Positions 22,894 to 32,281 are shown, counted from the first letter of the stretch. The stretch: 64,000 nt of DNA from Flagellimonas sp. S3867 (GCF_014698935.1 NZ_JACVMN010000001.1:1178001-1242000), one strand, 5' to 3'. Notes: a model not told the origin generated them from the sequence alone. A program made the numbers and translations.

Positions 22894-23814
22894 ATGACCG
22901 TTAGCAACAAGAACATTGCAACCGATTATAAAAATCGAATCAACCGGGTTTTTGAATTTATTGACGAAAATCTGGACGCTGACCTATCATTGAACACCAT
23001 TTCCAAAATTGCCTTTTTCTCACCATACCACTTTCATCGGGTGTTCAAGTTCATCACAGGTGAGGCGGTAAATCAATACGTAACAAGGCGTAGAATAGAA
23101 AAATCTGCCTTGGACCTGCTACATAAAACTATCACAATAACGGAGATAGCCCATAAATATGGATTTAATGATGTTTCTTCACTCACAAGAGCATTTAAAA
23201 AATACTACGGAGTGAGTCCGACAGAATTCAAAAAACAAAACCCCAATAAGTTTAGCAAGATTCGTCAATTGCAAAGCAAGAATGGTCAAACCTATCCTGA
23301 CCATGAAAAATACATTTGCACCATTACTAATCTTAAAAATTGGATAGCGATGAATGCAAAAATTGAAATCAAGGAAACCCCAGAACTGAATGTTGCGGCA
23401 ATAACACATATTGGAAAAAATGGTGTGGAGACCGCCTTTGAAAAGCTTTTACGATGGGCTACCCCAAAAAATTTATTGAAAGATCCCCATGCCAAGCTGG
23501 GCAGGGTTTTTTACGACAGTGTTAAGGTTACAGCACCGAACAAGGTACGTATGAGCATCTTTTTGAAGACCAATGCCCCTTTTGAAGTTGATGGGGAGGT
23601 CAATAGGTTGACCATTAATAAATCAAAATGTATTTTCGGCAGGTTTGAGATCACTCCCAACGAATTTGAAAAATCTTGGACAGGCCTATTTCTTTGGATG
23701 AACGAAAACGGGTACAAAAAAAGTGTAGAGAATCCCTTTGAAATTTATCACAATGATTTTAGGGAACATCCCGAAAATAAATTCATTGTGGATTTGTATA
23801 TTCCCATTGAGTGA
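22894..23814 (+). CDS. AraC-family regulator with GyrI-like effector domain
   Basis: The protein has 306 residues. The DNA-binding domain is N-terminal (about 12-115): LSLNTISKIAFFSPYHFHRVF is the first helix-turn-helix, and ITEIAHKYGFNDVSSLTRAF with YGVSPTEFKK the second. A GyrI-like domain follows (about 150-306; IEIKETPELNVAAITHIGKN opens it, ENPFEIYHNDFREHPENKF closes it). This is the MarA/Rob-like order in which GyrI domains sense small toxic or lipophilic molecules. It lies 2 bp after the ABM-like gene and probably regulates it and neighbours. Confidence 0.92.
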   Translation: MTVSNKNIATDYKNRINRVFEFIDENLDADLSLNTISKIAFFSPYHFHRVFKFITGEAVNQYVTRRRIEKSALDLLHKTITITEIAHKYGFNDVSSLTRAFKKYYGVSPTEFKKQNPNKFSKIRQLQSKNGQTYPDHEKYICTITNLKNWIAMNAKIEIKETPELNVAAITHIGKNGVETAFEKLLRWATPKNLLKDPHAKLGRVFYDSVKVTAPNKVRMSIFLKTNAPFEVDGEVNRLTINKSKCIFGRFEITPNEFEKSWTGLFLWMNENGYKKSVENPFEIYHNDFREHPENKFIVDLYIPIE

Positions 23815-23856
23815 AAATGGAGGTAACGTGCTTACCTAAATATCAAACAGACCAAA

Positions 23857-24240
23857 ATGGAGAAAAACAAGACAAATTACATAGACGGGTTTGTACTTCC
23901 CATACCACAAGATCATTTAGATCAATATAAGAGCGTAGCCGAAAAGGTTGCAAAGATTTGGAAGGAACATGGTGCTCTTGCGTACTTTGAATATGTTGGT
24001 GAGGACTTAAAATTGGAAGGCACACAATCGTTTCCAGAACTTATGAGAACAAAAACGGATGAAGCCATTGTATTTGGATGGGTAGTATTCGAATCGCGCC
24101 AAGTGCGCGACCTTGCAAATGAGCGGGTCGCAGCTGACCCGAGAATGATTGATCTAATTGCCCCTTTGACAGACCCGTCAAGGATGGTTTTTGATGCCAA
24201 ACGAATGGCATATGGTGGATTCCAAATGCTAATCCAATGA
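23857..24240 (+). CDS. DUF1428 protein
   Basis: The protein has 127 residues. Typical DUF1428 motifs are YIDGFVLPIPQDHLDQYKSV at the start, AKIWKEHGALAYFEYVGEDL, ESRQVRDLANERVAADPRM, and FDAKRMAYGGFQMLIQ at the C-terminus. The family folds as a dimeric alpha+beta barrel and has no known activity. It lies 42 bp after the AraC-GyrI gene. Its length and motifs are complete. Confidence 0.93.
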   Translation: MEKNKTNYIDGFVLPIPQDHLDQYKSVAEKVAKIWKEHGALAYFEYVGEDLKLEGTQSFPELMRTKTDEAIVFGWVVFESRQVRDLANERVAADPRMIDLIAPLTDPSRMVFDAKRMAYGGFQMLIQ

Positions 24241-24286
24241 AATGGCCGCAAGGTTTAATAAATATTAATTGAACATTTAAGTAAAG

Positions 24287-24829
24287 ATGACATTAGAATC
24301 CGAACGATTACAACTACAGGAAATCAGTTGGGATGATTTATCAGAAATTCATACACTTCATTCCTATTCGGAAGTCGATAAATATAATACGCTGGGTATT
24401 CCAAAAGATATTGAAGAAACCAAAGAAGTTATTCGTCCTTTGATTGCTGCCCAAAAAAGTGAAAATAGAAAATCTTATTTCTGGAAAATTGTAATCAAAA
24501 ATACAAAGGAATTTATCGGCATTGCAGGTATAAATCTATCGCTAAACAAGTTTAAACTTGGTGAAATTTATTACAAATTATTGCCCTCTTCTTGGGGAAA
24601 TGGATATGCAACAGAAGTATCAAAAGCCTTGATAAAATCCGGATTTGAAGATTTTAAACTGCATAAAATAGAGGCCGGAGTCTCAACAGAGAACATTGCT
24701 TCCATAAAAGTTCTTGAAAAATCAGGAATGACCAGAGAAGGTTTAAGAAGAAAAATACTTCCGATTCGGGGAGAATGGAAAGATAATTATCATTACGCAA
24801 TTGTTGAAGATGATCCCATGGATTATTAG
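24287..24829 (+). CDS. GNAT-family N-acetyltransferase (RimJ/RimL type)
   Basis: The protein has 180 residues. It starts TLESERLQLQEISWDDLSEI, the usual RimJ/RimL first strand. It contains GEIYYKLLPSSWGNGYATEV with the acetyl-CoA loop (WGNGYATE), EAGVSTENIASIKVLEKSGM with the conserved Asn and Ser, and ends with REGLRRKILPIRGEWKDNYH. All are complete. Related enzymes acetylate N-termini, antibiotics or amines; the target is unknown. It stands alone between AT-rich spacers. Confidence 0.92.
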   Translation: MTLESERLQLQEISWDDLSEIHTLHSYSEVDKYNTLGIPKDIEETKEVIRPLIAAQKSENRKSYFWKIVIKNTKEFIGIAGINLSLNKFKLGEIYYKLLPSSWGNGYATEVSKALIKSGFEDFKLHKIEAGVSTENIASIKVLEKSGMTREGLRRKILPIRGEWKDNYHYAIVEDDPMDY

Positions 24830-24975
24830 AAAATGACAGCGTAAACTCCCAATCATAGATATGATTGCTTTCTTTTATTTGTTATCTTAGTGACAACACC
24901 ACTTTCCATTCCAAAACTCATTGTATAACATTTTATGTGCTGTTTAGCCATAAAGTTGAAAAATTAAATTGTTTC

Positions 24976-25383
24976 ATGAGAAATTTAATCTTTGGAATAA
25001 ATCAGAGCTTGACTCTTTTATTCCTGTTAATGGTTCTAGGTGGTTGCAACACCAAAAAAAGCGAAAGAAATCTTACCGTTAAGAAACTGATTGGCAATTG
25101 GGAATGGTCCTATACAAAAGGTAACGAAAAGGGTGATCATTACAATGTCACACCTGAATCCATGAACATGGCCATCAAGTACCACTTTGACAAAGACAGT
25201 GTTTCCATTTTCATCAATAACACTTTAAATGAAAAATATTCATTTTATTTTTCTGGCGATACCCTCTTCTATGGAAAGGAAAAAGTTTTGTTTGAAATGC
25301 CCTCCAATGATTCATTGATGCTTCGAAATAGCTCATGCTGTGATGATATTTTTGAAAAACTATTCGTAAAAGGTAAACATTGA
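24976..25383 (+). CDS. Small lipoprotein, lipocalin-like, unknown function
   Basis: The protein has 135 residues with the ATG at 24976. The signal is SLTLLFLLMVLGGC (lipobox LGGC, Cys about 23). The mature part starts LIGNWEWSYTKGNEKGDHY and looks like a small lipocalin-type beta barrel. A short Cys pair is seen in MLRNSSCCDDIFEKLF. A longer in-frame start upstream would add a sequence without signal features, so the later ATG is chosen. The 24830-24975 gap has no recognised box. Confidence 0.7.
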   Translation: MRNLIFGINQSLTLLFLLMVLGGCNTKKSERNLTVKKLIGNWEWSYTKGNEKGDHYNVTPESMNMAIKYHFDKDSVSIFINNTLNEKYSFYFSGDTLFYGKEKVLFEMPSNDSLMLRNSSCCDDIFEKLFVKGKH

Positions 25384-25488
25384 CGGCTTTTTCACTTCGA
25401 AAAAGTGTCCCATCAAGAAACAACTAGAACACGCTCAAGATTGTATATCTAAGCATAATAAATCAAGGAAATTATAAAATACGGAAAC

Positions 25489-25779
25489 ATGATCATTCAA
25501 ATAATCAAATTGAAATCAAACCTATCCGAAGAAGAGCTTTTGAAAAGAGCCAAAGAACGGGAACCTCAATTTAGGGCAATATCTGGGCTCTTACAGAAAT
25601 ATTACGTAAAACTTGATCAGCCAGGTCAATATGGAGGAATCTACCTCTGGGATACACAAGAATCTTTGAATGCCTATCGCGTATCTGAGTTGGCTTCCAG
25701 TATTCCTGGGGCCTACGAAATTACCGAAGCCCCGAATATTGAGATTATGAATATCCTTTTTAAATTAAGAGAATCATAA
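25489..25779 (+). CDS. YdhR/ABM-like small dimeric alpha+beta barrel protein
   Basis: The protein has 96 residues. It begins MIIQIIKLKSNLSEEELLKR, continues FRAISGLLQKYYVKLDQPGQ, then YGGIYLWDTQESLNAYRVSE, and ends with a short strand (APNIEIMNILFKLRES). The GLLQKYY...GGIYLWD pattern is that of YdhR-type putative monooxygenases, related to ABM proteins. Activity is unproven. It is the last gene of the accessory island before the OstA-like gene. Confidence 0.8.
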   Translation: MIIQIIKLKSNLSEEELLKRAKEREPQFRAISGLLQKYYVKLDQPGQYGGIYLWDTQESLNAYRVSELASSIPGAYEITEAPNIEIMNILFKLRES

Positions 25780-25876
25780 AAGCAGTATGCAGTATTGTTC
25801 AGAGTTCAAGTGATTTCATTAGTTACGCTAGTATTAAACCTTTCTAAATCCCTGTGCATACCTTGACCAAAAACCC

Positions 25877-25884
25877 TACTTTTG
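25877..25884 (+). promoter_or_regulatory. -7 promoter box for the OstA-like gene
   Basis: TACTTTTG matches TANNTTTG and ends 16 nt before the TTG start at 25901. An ATG at 25896 is followed by a stop after one codon, so the TTG is the likely start. Confidence 0.6.
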
Positions 25885-25900
25885 GGCAAAATTAGATGGA

Positions 25901-27601
25901 TTGAAGACCCTTTCTTTTTTCATAACAGCCCTCTCCTTTATTGTGGCATTTGGGCAAGATGCCCCCCCACCTACCGAAGGTAGACAGATTAACATCGTAT
26001 ATGGGGCCAATTTTACCAAAAATGAAGAAAAATATCCCGGAGCATCCATATTCAGCAAGGATGATGAACGCCAAGTTCAGTTTGAACACCAAGGTGCCGA
26101 CCTATGGTGTGACATTGCTATATTCTATTCAGCAGAAAACCGATTAAGGGCATTAGGCAACATTCGCTTGCAACAGGGCGATTCCATTGAAATGAACAGC
26201 GGTAAAATTGATTATGACGGCAACACCAAACTAGCCAAAGCTTGGGAAAATGTTGATCTAACCGATGGGCAGATGACCTTGACCACCGATACGCTGTATT
26301 TTGACAGGGAAAACCAATTGTCCTACTATCGTTCAGGTGGCAAAGTAGTGGATTCTGCCAACGTGCTCACCAGTATTATCGGTAATTACTTTATGGAACT
26401 GAAGAAAGTGCAATTCCGTAAGAACGTTCATATCGATAATCCTGAGTATATCATAGATTCCGAACAGCTCGATTATTATCGAATTTCCAAGAATGCCTAC
26501 ATGTACGGCCCATCCACAATTGTTGGAGAAGATTATCAAATCTATTGTGAACGTGGTTTTTACGATACCAAAATTGAACAAGGTTATGGGGTAAAGAACA
26601 CTACCATCAATTACGATAATAAAATTATTGAAGGAGACAGTCTCTATTTTGACAAACTATCCTCCTTTGCCTCTGCCACCAATAACATCAAAATCACGGA
26701 TACTATCAATAATGGGGTGATAAAGGCACACTATGCCGAAGTTTTCAAAGAAAAAGACTCCGTTTTTGCTACCAAAAGGGCAGTAACCATCAGTTTGGTA
26801 CAGCAAGATTCCCTCTATATGCATGGCGATACCCTTATGGCAACTGGCAAACCAGAAGCGCGAATTATAAGAGCTTTTCGTAATGCGAAATTCTACAAAA
26901 CCGACCTGAGCGGAAAGTGCGATTCTATACACTACAACGAAGCTACAGGAGTAACTGAGTTGATTACAGACCCTATTATTTGGAATGTGGAAAATCAGAT
27001 AACAGGAGACAGCATTCATTTGATATCCGAGAAAGAAACGGATAAGCTCGATTCTCTTAAGGTGCTGAACAATGCTTTTATTATTTCATTTGACACTATT
27101 GGAAAGCAGGGGTACAATCAAGCAAAAGGCAAAGATTTGTTTGGAAAATTCATCGAAAATGAGTTAAAAATCATCGACTTGGTCAAAAATACCGAAGTAA
27201 TCTATTACGTGTACAATGACGATGATGAGTTGGTAGGTATTGACAAAACCATCTGCAGTAAAATAAGATTGGAGATGGCCAATAACGATATTGAGGATAT
27301 CACATTCTTTGTAAATCCTGATGGAGATATTTTTCCCGATAAAGAACTGCCATTAGAAAGTAGAAAACTAAAAGGTTTTGTATGGCGAGGTGAGGAACGA
27401 ATCCTTAAAAAGGATGACATTTTTGATGAAGATGACAACAATATCGAGTTGGTAAAAATTCGCGGAATCGATAACCCCGTTGACATTGACACTGAAGAAC
27501 AAGAACGACAAAAAAATAGCGGCGCAATTGGGGCGAAAGCTCCAAACTCCCAAGCCACTAAACCTAAAAAGACTGAGGTTAAAAAAGTCCAGCATCCCTA
27601 A
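25901..27601 (+). CDS. OstA-like (LptA/LptD N-terminal domain) protein
   Basis: The protein has 566 residues. It starts at TTG with a signal peptide (LSFFITALSFIVAFGQ). The body repeats beta-jellyroll strands as in LptA/OstA domains (ENRLRALGNIRLQQGDSIEM, KLAKAWENVDLTDGQMTLTT, DTLYFDRENQLSYYRSGGKV, GVIKAHYAEVFKEKDSVF). It ends with a charged tail (VKIRGIDNPVDIDTEEQ). OstA-like proteins of Bacteroidota are thought to bridge LPS transport through the periplasm, working with LptB (51465) and LptD. The ATG of the aminotransferase gene overlaps its stop by one base. Confidence 0.85.
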   Translation: MKTLSFFITALSFIVAFGQDAPPPTEGRQINIVYGANFTKNEEKYPGASIFSKDDERQVQFEHQGADLWCDIAIFYSAENRLRALGNIRLQQGDSIEMNSGKIDYDGNTKLAKAWENVDLTDGQMTLTTDTLYFDRENQLSYYRSGGKVVDSANVLTSIIGNYFMELKKVQFRKNVHIDNPEYIIDSEQLDYYRISKNAYMYGPSTIVGEDYQIYCERGFYDTKIEQGYGVKNTTINYDNKIIEGDSLYFDKLSSFASATNNIKITDTINNGVIKAHYAEVFKEKDSVFATKRAVTISLVQQDSLYMHGDTLMATGKPEARIIRAFRNAKFYKTDLSGKCDSIHYNEATGVTELITDPIIWNVENQITGDSIHLISEKETDKLDSLKVLNNAFIISFDTIGKQGYNQAKGKDLFGKFIENELKIIDLVKNTEVIYYVYNDDDELVGIDKTICSKIRLEMANNDIEDITFFVNPDGDIFPDKELPLESRKLKGFVWRGEERILKKDDIFDEDDNNIELVKIRGIDNPVDIDTEEQERQKNSGAIGAKAPNSQATKPKKTEVKKVQHP

Positions 27602-28797
27602 TGCTAAAAGAAGATTTTCTAAAATATCAGGCCCAAACCACTCCACATCCATTAGGTTTGGAGGTTTCCCATGCAAAAGGCAGTTATATCTATGATATAA
27701 AGGGCAACAAACATCTCGATTTTGTAGCCGGGGTCTCAGCCTGTAGTCTAGGACATTGCCATCCTAAAATAGTACAAGCGGTTAAAGAACAGGCAGAAAA
27801 ATATATGCATGTTATGGTTTATGGTGAATATGCCCAACAACCAGCCGTCGCCTATACCAAACTCCTGGCATCCCTGCTACCCAAAAACTTGGAGACCACT
27901 TATTTGGTTAACTCTGGGACAGAAGCTATTGAGGGCGCGATAAAATTGGCAAGACGGTTCACAGGACGTTCACAATTGATTGCTGCCAAACATGCCTATC
28001 ATGGAAATACGATGGGCAGTTTGAGCCTAATGGGTCATGAAGAACGAAAAGGTGCTTTTAGACCATTGATACCAGATGTAGGCTTTATCCAATTCAATCT
28101 AGAATCAGATTTGGAAAAAATCACGGAAAAAACCGCCGCCGTAGTCTTGGAAACCATTCAAGGAGGAGCGGGTTTTATACTTCCGAAAGATGGATACCTC
28201 GAAAAAGTACGAAAACGTTGTGATGAAGTAGGTGCAATGCTGATTCTTGACGAAATTCAACCCGGTTTTGGTAGAACCGGCAAACTTTTCGCCTTTGAGC
28301 ACTACAATTGTACCCCGGATATTCTAGTAATAGGAAAGGGTATGGCTTCTGGACTTCCGGTGGGAGCATTTGTAGCTTCAAGACAGATGATGGATTCCCT
28401 CCAGGTCAGCCCAAAGCTAGGTCATATAACCACTTTTGGCGGCAATCCTGTAATTGCTGCTGCCAGTTTGGCCACCTTAAAGGAAATCACTGAAAACCAG
28501 CTTATTGAACTGACTTTAAAGAAAGAAAGATTGTTTAGAACCCTTTTGGTACATCCTTTGATTAAGGAAATTAGAGGTAAAGGGTTAATGCTTGCCTTGC
28601 TATTTGAAAAATCTGAAATCGTCAATTATTTGGTGTTGGAATCAGCTAAAAAAGGACTCATTCTTTTCTGGCTTCTATTTGAACCAAAGGCGGTTAGAAT
28701 ATCACCGCCGTTGACCATTTCCGAAAAAGAAATAGCCGAAGGGTGTGACCAAATTATCAGTGTTTTAAACGCCTACAAGCCCACCCCTGTTAACTAA
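27601..28797 (+). CDS. Class III aminotransferase (acetylornithine/aspartate aminotransferase family)
   Basis: The protein has 398 residues. Family motifs are in order: YLVNSGTEAIEGAIKLAR (about 101-118), HAYHGNTMGSLSLMG, MLILDEIQPGFGRTGKLFAF with D217-E218, and IGKGMASGLPVGAFVAS with the PLP lysine K246. This PLP-dependent fold-type I enzyme moves amino groups between an omega-amino acid and 2-oxoglutarate or pyruvate. The substrate is not settled by sequence; argD-like activity or related lysine/ornithine transamination is possible. Its start overlaps the OstA-like stop, so the two are co-translated. Confidence 0.93.
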   Translation: MLKEDFLKYQAQTTPHPLGLEVSHAKGSYIYDIKGNKHLDFVAGVSACSLGHCHPKIVQAVKEQAEKYMHVMVYGEYAQQPAVAYTKLLASLLPKNLETTYLVNSGTEAIEGAIKLARRFTGRSQLIAAKHAYHGNTMGSLSLMGHEERKGAFRPLIPDVGFIQFNLESDLEKITEKTAAVVLETIQGGAGFILPKDGYLEKVRKRCDEVGAMLILDEIQPGFGRTGKLFAFEHYNCTPDILVIGKGMASGLPVGAFVASRQMMDSLQVSPKLGHITTFGGNPVIAAASLATLKEITENQLIELTLKKERLFRTLLVHPLIKEIRGKGLMLALLFEKSEIVNYLVLESAKKGLILFWLLFEPKAVRISPPLTISEKEIAEGCDQIISVLNAYKPTPVN

Positions 28798-28883
28798 ATT
28801 GTTGATAACATACCCGAAATAGGGACTTAATAATGCTTGCAAACGGCTAATTTTAAGTCCATAGTTAAACCAAACACGTTCCT

Positions 28884-30284
28884 ATGGCGTTAGATTCTAA
28901 CGAAAATCCTGACAAGTCCATTAGCAAGTTTGAGTCTATGCTCAAGACAGACGATGTGTACTTCTTTGATGCAGAGGACTTTGAGGAAATCATTCACTAT
29001 TATCTGAACAACGGAAAGATATCTTTGGGTAAAAAGGCCATCCAAATTGGATTGGAGCAGCATCCCAATTCTTTGGAATTGAAGTTGTTACGGGTCGAAG
29101 TTCTGGTTTTCGAGGACAAATATGAAGAGGCCGGAAAATTGTTGGATCAATTACAAAATATAGATTCCCATAACGAAGAAATCTACATTCAACGGGCGAA
29201 CATCCAATCAAAACAAGATAACCATCCTGAAGCAATAAATCTCTTATTGGAAGCGCTGCAACTTGCAGAAGATAATTTCGATATTCACTCATTATTGGGC
29301 ATGGAATACCTTTTTATGGATGATTTTGAGCAGGCCAAAAGAAGTTTTATGAAATGTGTTGGGTTAGATGAAAGTGATTATTCTTCCCTGTACAATGTGG
29401 TATATTGCTTTGAATTTTTGGAAGATTTCGATGGAGCCATTTACTATCTCAATGATTATTTAGAACGCAATCCCTACTGTGAGGTGGCTTGGCATCAGCT
29501 GGGCAAAATGTACTATACCAAAGATATGTACCAAGAGGCTTTGACCGCCTTTGATTTTGCCATAATCTCCGACGATTCCTTTATAGGGGCCTATTTTGAA
29601 AAAGGAAAGGTTTTGGAAAAACTGGGCAAGTATAACGAAGCCATTGAAAATTACGAGACCACAATATCCATAGAAGACCCGACCTCGCATGCCTATTTAA
29701 GAATTGGAAGGTGCCATGAAAAACTGGGCAACAACGATTTGGCCAAATACTATTACTATAACACCGTACATGAAGACCCACTTTTGGATAAAGGATGGTT
29801 GGCAATTACTGATTTCCATTTCAAAATAGGCAATCATGAAAAGGCACTGTACTACATTAATAAGGCCATAAATATTGACGGTGAAAATCCTACATATTGG
29901 AAACGAAGTGCTAAAATCTATGCGGCTCTCAAAAATTTTGATGAGGCAGATTTTGCATACAAGCAAACTGTCGATTTGGGCAATTATGAATTCGATACTT
30001 GGAAAAATTGGGCCGATGTACTCAAAAACACCGGGGATTATGGCTCCTCCATCCAAGTTTTGGTCCAAGGGCTTGAGTTTTATCCTGAAAACGCCGAACT
30101 TTTATTTAAACTTGCGGGTATCTACTTAAAAAACGGTGAGGTTTTAAATTCCAAAGAAAAATTGGCTGCTGCCATGCAGACTGACATTGATAAATTGCAG
30201 TTGTTCGAAGACGAATTTCCTGAGTTCAACAAAATAAAATGGTTGCAAACGTTGGTTTCAGAAATAAAAAAGGCCTCTACCTAA
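28884..30284 (+). CDS. Tetratricopeptide repeat protein
   Basis: The protein has 466 residues, without a signal peptide or membrane helix. It consists of about ten TPR units from residue 50 on, such as DFEQAKRSFMKCVGLDESD, DFDGAIYYLNDYLERNPYCE, MYQEALTAFDFAIISDDSF, KYNEAIENYETTISIEDP, NHEKALYYINKAINIDGENP and NFDEADFAYKQTVDLGNYEF. TPRs are protein-binding scaffolds; the partner is unknown. It lies 24 bp upstream of the DUF368 pair, so it is probably in one operon with them. Confidence 0.92.
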   Translation: MALDSNENPDKSISKFESMLKTDDVYFFDAEDFEEIIHYYLNNGKISLGKKAIQIGLEQHPNSLELKLLRVEVLVFEDKYEEAGKLLDQLQNIDSHNEEIYIQRANIQSKQDNHPEAINLLLEALQLAEDNFDIHSLLGMEYLFMDDFEQAKRSFMKCVGLDESDYSSLYNVVYCFEFLEDFDGAIYYLNDYLERNPYCEVAWHQLGKMYYTKDMYQEALTAFDFAIISDDSFIGAYFEKGKVLEKLGKYNEAIENYETTISIEDPTSHAYLRIGRCHEKLGNNDLAKYYYYNTVHEDPLLDKGWLAITDFHFKIGNHEKALYYINKAINIDGENPTYWKRSAKIYAALKNFDEADFAYKQTVDLGNYEFDTWKNWADVLKNTGDYGSSIQVLVQGLEFYPENAELLFKLAGIYLKNGEVLNSKEKLAAAMQTDIDKLQLFEDEFPEFNKIKWLQTLVSEIKKAST

Positions 30285-30308
30285 ACTCCAGATTTTACCA
30301 TCAAATAC

Positions 30309-31226
30309 ATGAAAGTACGTCAAGCTAAAGATTATGTGCTCATCACATTAAAAGGAATGGCAATGGGGGCAGCAGATGTTGTTCCTGGAGTATCTGGAGG
30401 CACCATCGCCTTCATCTCCGGCATATACGAAGAACTTATTACCTCGATTAACAACATCGACCTTTCACTCTTCAAGGTGCTCAAAAAAGAAGGAATAAAA
30501 GCAGCATGGGCCAAGCTAAATGGTAATTTTTTATTGGCCCTTTTCCTTGGCATATTCATTAGCGTGCTCTCTTTGGCAAAATTCCTTAGCTGGTTGCTCG
30601 AAAATCAGCCCATTTTACTATGGTCTTTCTTTTTTGGACTCGTTTTGGCCAGTATATTTTTTGTTGGCAAAGAAATTAAAAAATGGACGTTGGCCACATT
30701 AGTAGTGTTTATAGTCGGGGCGGCAGCGGCGTATTTTGTGACAGAACTTCCACCCAATGAAAATGTAGATAGTATGCCCTATCTGTTCCTATCAGGTGCA
30801 TTGGCTGTATGTGCCATGATTCTACCTGGAATCTCAGGCGCCTTTATTTTGGTTCTTTTGGGGTCTTATAAAACCATTTTAGACGCTGTTCATGAGCGTG
30901 ACGTCAAAATTGTAATAACCGTTGCTTTGGGAGCTGTTTTTGGGCTTTTGAGCTTCGCTAGGTTGTTAAAATGGATGTTCAAAAATTACAAAAACATCAC
31001 CTTGGCCCTGTTAACAGGTTTCATTCTTGGGTCGCTAAACAAAATCTGGCCTTGGAAAAAGGTCTTGGAAACCAAAACTTTTGGTGACAAAACGGTGGTC
31101 ATCGACGATATAAACGTTTGGCCATCAGCCTTTGAAGGGGACAATCAATTAATACTGGCCGTAATCTTAGCAGTGATAGGTTTTTCGCTTATTTTTATCT
31201 TGGAAAAAATTGCTTCCAAAAAATAA
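30309..31226 (+). CDS. DUF368 (PopT-type polyprenyl-phosphate transporter) protein 1
   Basis: The protein has 305 residues and about eight membrane helices. Family motifs are LKGMAMGAADVVPGVSGGTI and IAFISGIYEELITSINNIDL, then LPGISGAFILVLLGSY, and LLTGFILGSLNKIWPWKK near the end. DUF368 proteins were identified as undecaprenyl-phosphate flippases/recyclers (PopT) needed to return the lipid carrier to the cytoplasmic face. The assignment here is by family. It is followed after 17 bp by a second, divergent DUF368 paralogue. Confidence 0.9.
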   Translation: MKVRQAKDYVLITLKGMAMGAADVVPGVSGGTIAFISGIYEELITSINNIDLSLFKVLKKEGIKAAWAKLNGNFLLALFLGIFISVLSLAKFLSWLLENQPILLWSFFFGLVLASIFFVGKEIKKWTLATLVVFIVGAAAAYFVTELPPNENVDSMPYLFLSGALAVCAMILPGISGAFILVLLGSYKTILDAVHERDVKIVITVALGAVFGLLSFARLLKWMFKNYKNITLALLTGFILGSLNKIWPWKKVLETKTFGDKTVVIDDINVWPSAFEGDNQLILAVILAVIGFSLIFILEKIASKK

Positions 31227-31243
31227 GAGAACCCTATTTTCAA

Positions 31244-32281
31244 ATGCATCAGCCTAGAACATTTCTGGATAATTTTTTTTTGGTGATCAAAGGCCTTTGC
31301 ATGGGAGCCGCCAATAAGGTGCCCGGTGTCTCTGGTGGTATTGTTGCCTTTGTAGGTGGATTTTATGAAGAATTTATCTATTCCCTTCAAAAGATAAATT
31401 CTAAAGCATTCAAACTTCTTTTTAATGGAAGGTTCAAAAGTTTTTATCAATATACCAACGGACAATTTTTAGTACTGCTCATTTTTGGAATGTTGGTCAG
31501 TTATTTTAGTATCTCTAGGGTACTTGATTATTTTTTGGCTCAAAAAGAGCTCTTTGTTTGGGCTGGATTCTTTGGAATGATTCTTGGTTCCATCTACTAT
31601 ATCGCCAAAGATTTTAACCACTGGAATAAAAAGACGGTTCCTGCCGGCATACTTGGTTTAATAATTGGTATTTCCATCAGTTTTTTAAGTCCGGCCACGC
31701 AAAACGACAATCTGTTGTTCATCTTCTTTTGCGGAATCATCAGTGTTTCGGGTATGACCTTACCGGGACTTTCAGGTTCTTTTATTTTGATTCTTTTGGG
31801 CAATTATGTGCTTTTGCTGGTGGATTCGGTCAATGCGCTTTACGATACACTTTCCGAAGTTTTTATTGGCAATTTTGACTTTGTCAATAACGAAAAAAGA
31901 ATGGAAACCCTAAAAATTTTGGCCGTTTTCACCTTGGGTTCGGCAACGGGATTGGTCACCTTCTCACACCTATTGAGTTATGTGCTCAAACATTTCAAGC
32001 GGATTTCAACAGCTGTAATATTGGGGTTCATTACAGGGTCTTTGGGAGTGGTATGGCCTTGGAAAAGAACCATTTTTAAGTTGGATGCGATGGGTAACGC
32101 CCTAATCGATTCCAACGGAGATAAAATTGTACTTAACTACGAACGCTATTTTCCCAATTTGGGAATAGCCGAAACTTGGTGGGCCGCACTTTTTATAGTT
32201 CTTGGAATTTTGGTATTATTGGTTTTGGATTGGTATGGAAAAAATAGAAAAGAAAGAAAACAGGTACGGACTGCTAGGTAG
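31244..32281 (+). CDS. DUF368 (PopT-type polyprenyl-phosphate transporter) protein 2
   Basis: The protein has 345 residues, paralogous to the gene at 30309. Motifs align: IKGLCMGAANKVPGVSGGIV, FVGGFYEEFIYSLQKI, LPGLSGSFILILLGNYVLLL, and ILGFITGSLGVVWPWKRT. It has an extra loop near the C-terminus (AMGNALIDSNGDKIVLNYER). Two members of a flippase family in tandem suggest either heterodimers or different lipids. The aroE reading frame overlaps its last 47 bp. Confidence 0.9.
   Translation: MHQPRTFLDNFFLVIKGLCMGAANKVPGVSGGIVAFVGGFYEEFIYSLQKINSKAFKLLFNGRFKSFYQYTNGQFLVLLIFGMLVSYFSISRVLDYFLAQKELFVWAGFFGMILGSIYYIAKDFNHWNKKTVPAGILGLIIGISISFLSPATQNDNLLFIFFCGIISVSGMTLPGLSGSFILILLGNYVLLLVDSVNALYDTLSEVFIGNFDFVNNEKRMETLKILAVFTLGSATGLVTFSHLLSYVLKHFKRISTAVILGFITGSLGVVWPWKRTIFKLDAMGNALIDSNGDKIVLNYERYFPNLGIAETWWAALFIVLGILVLLVLDWYGKNRKERKQVRTAR

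Noticed and set aside
16530..25800. Insertion sequence, prophage or CRISPR in the accessory island
   Set aside because: No transposase, integrase, phage structural gene, Cas gene or regular spaced repeat is seen; only the cassette-like repeats.
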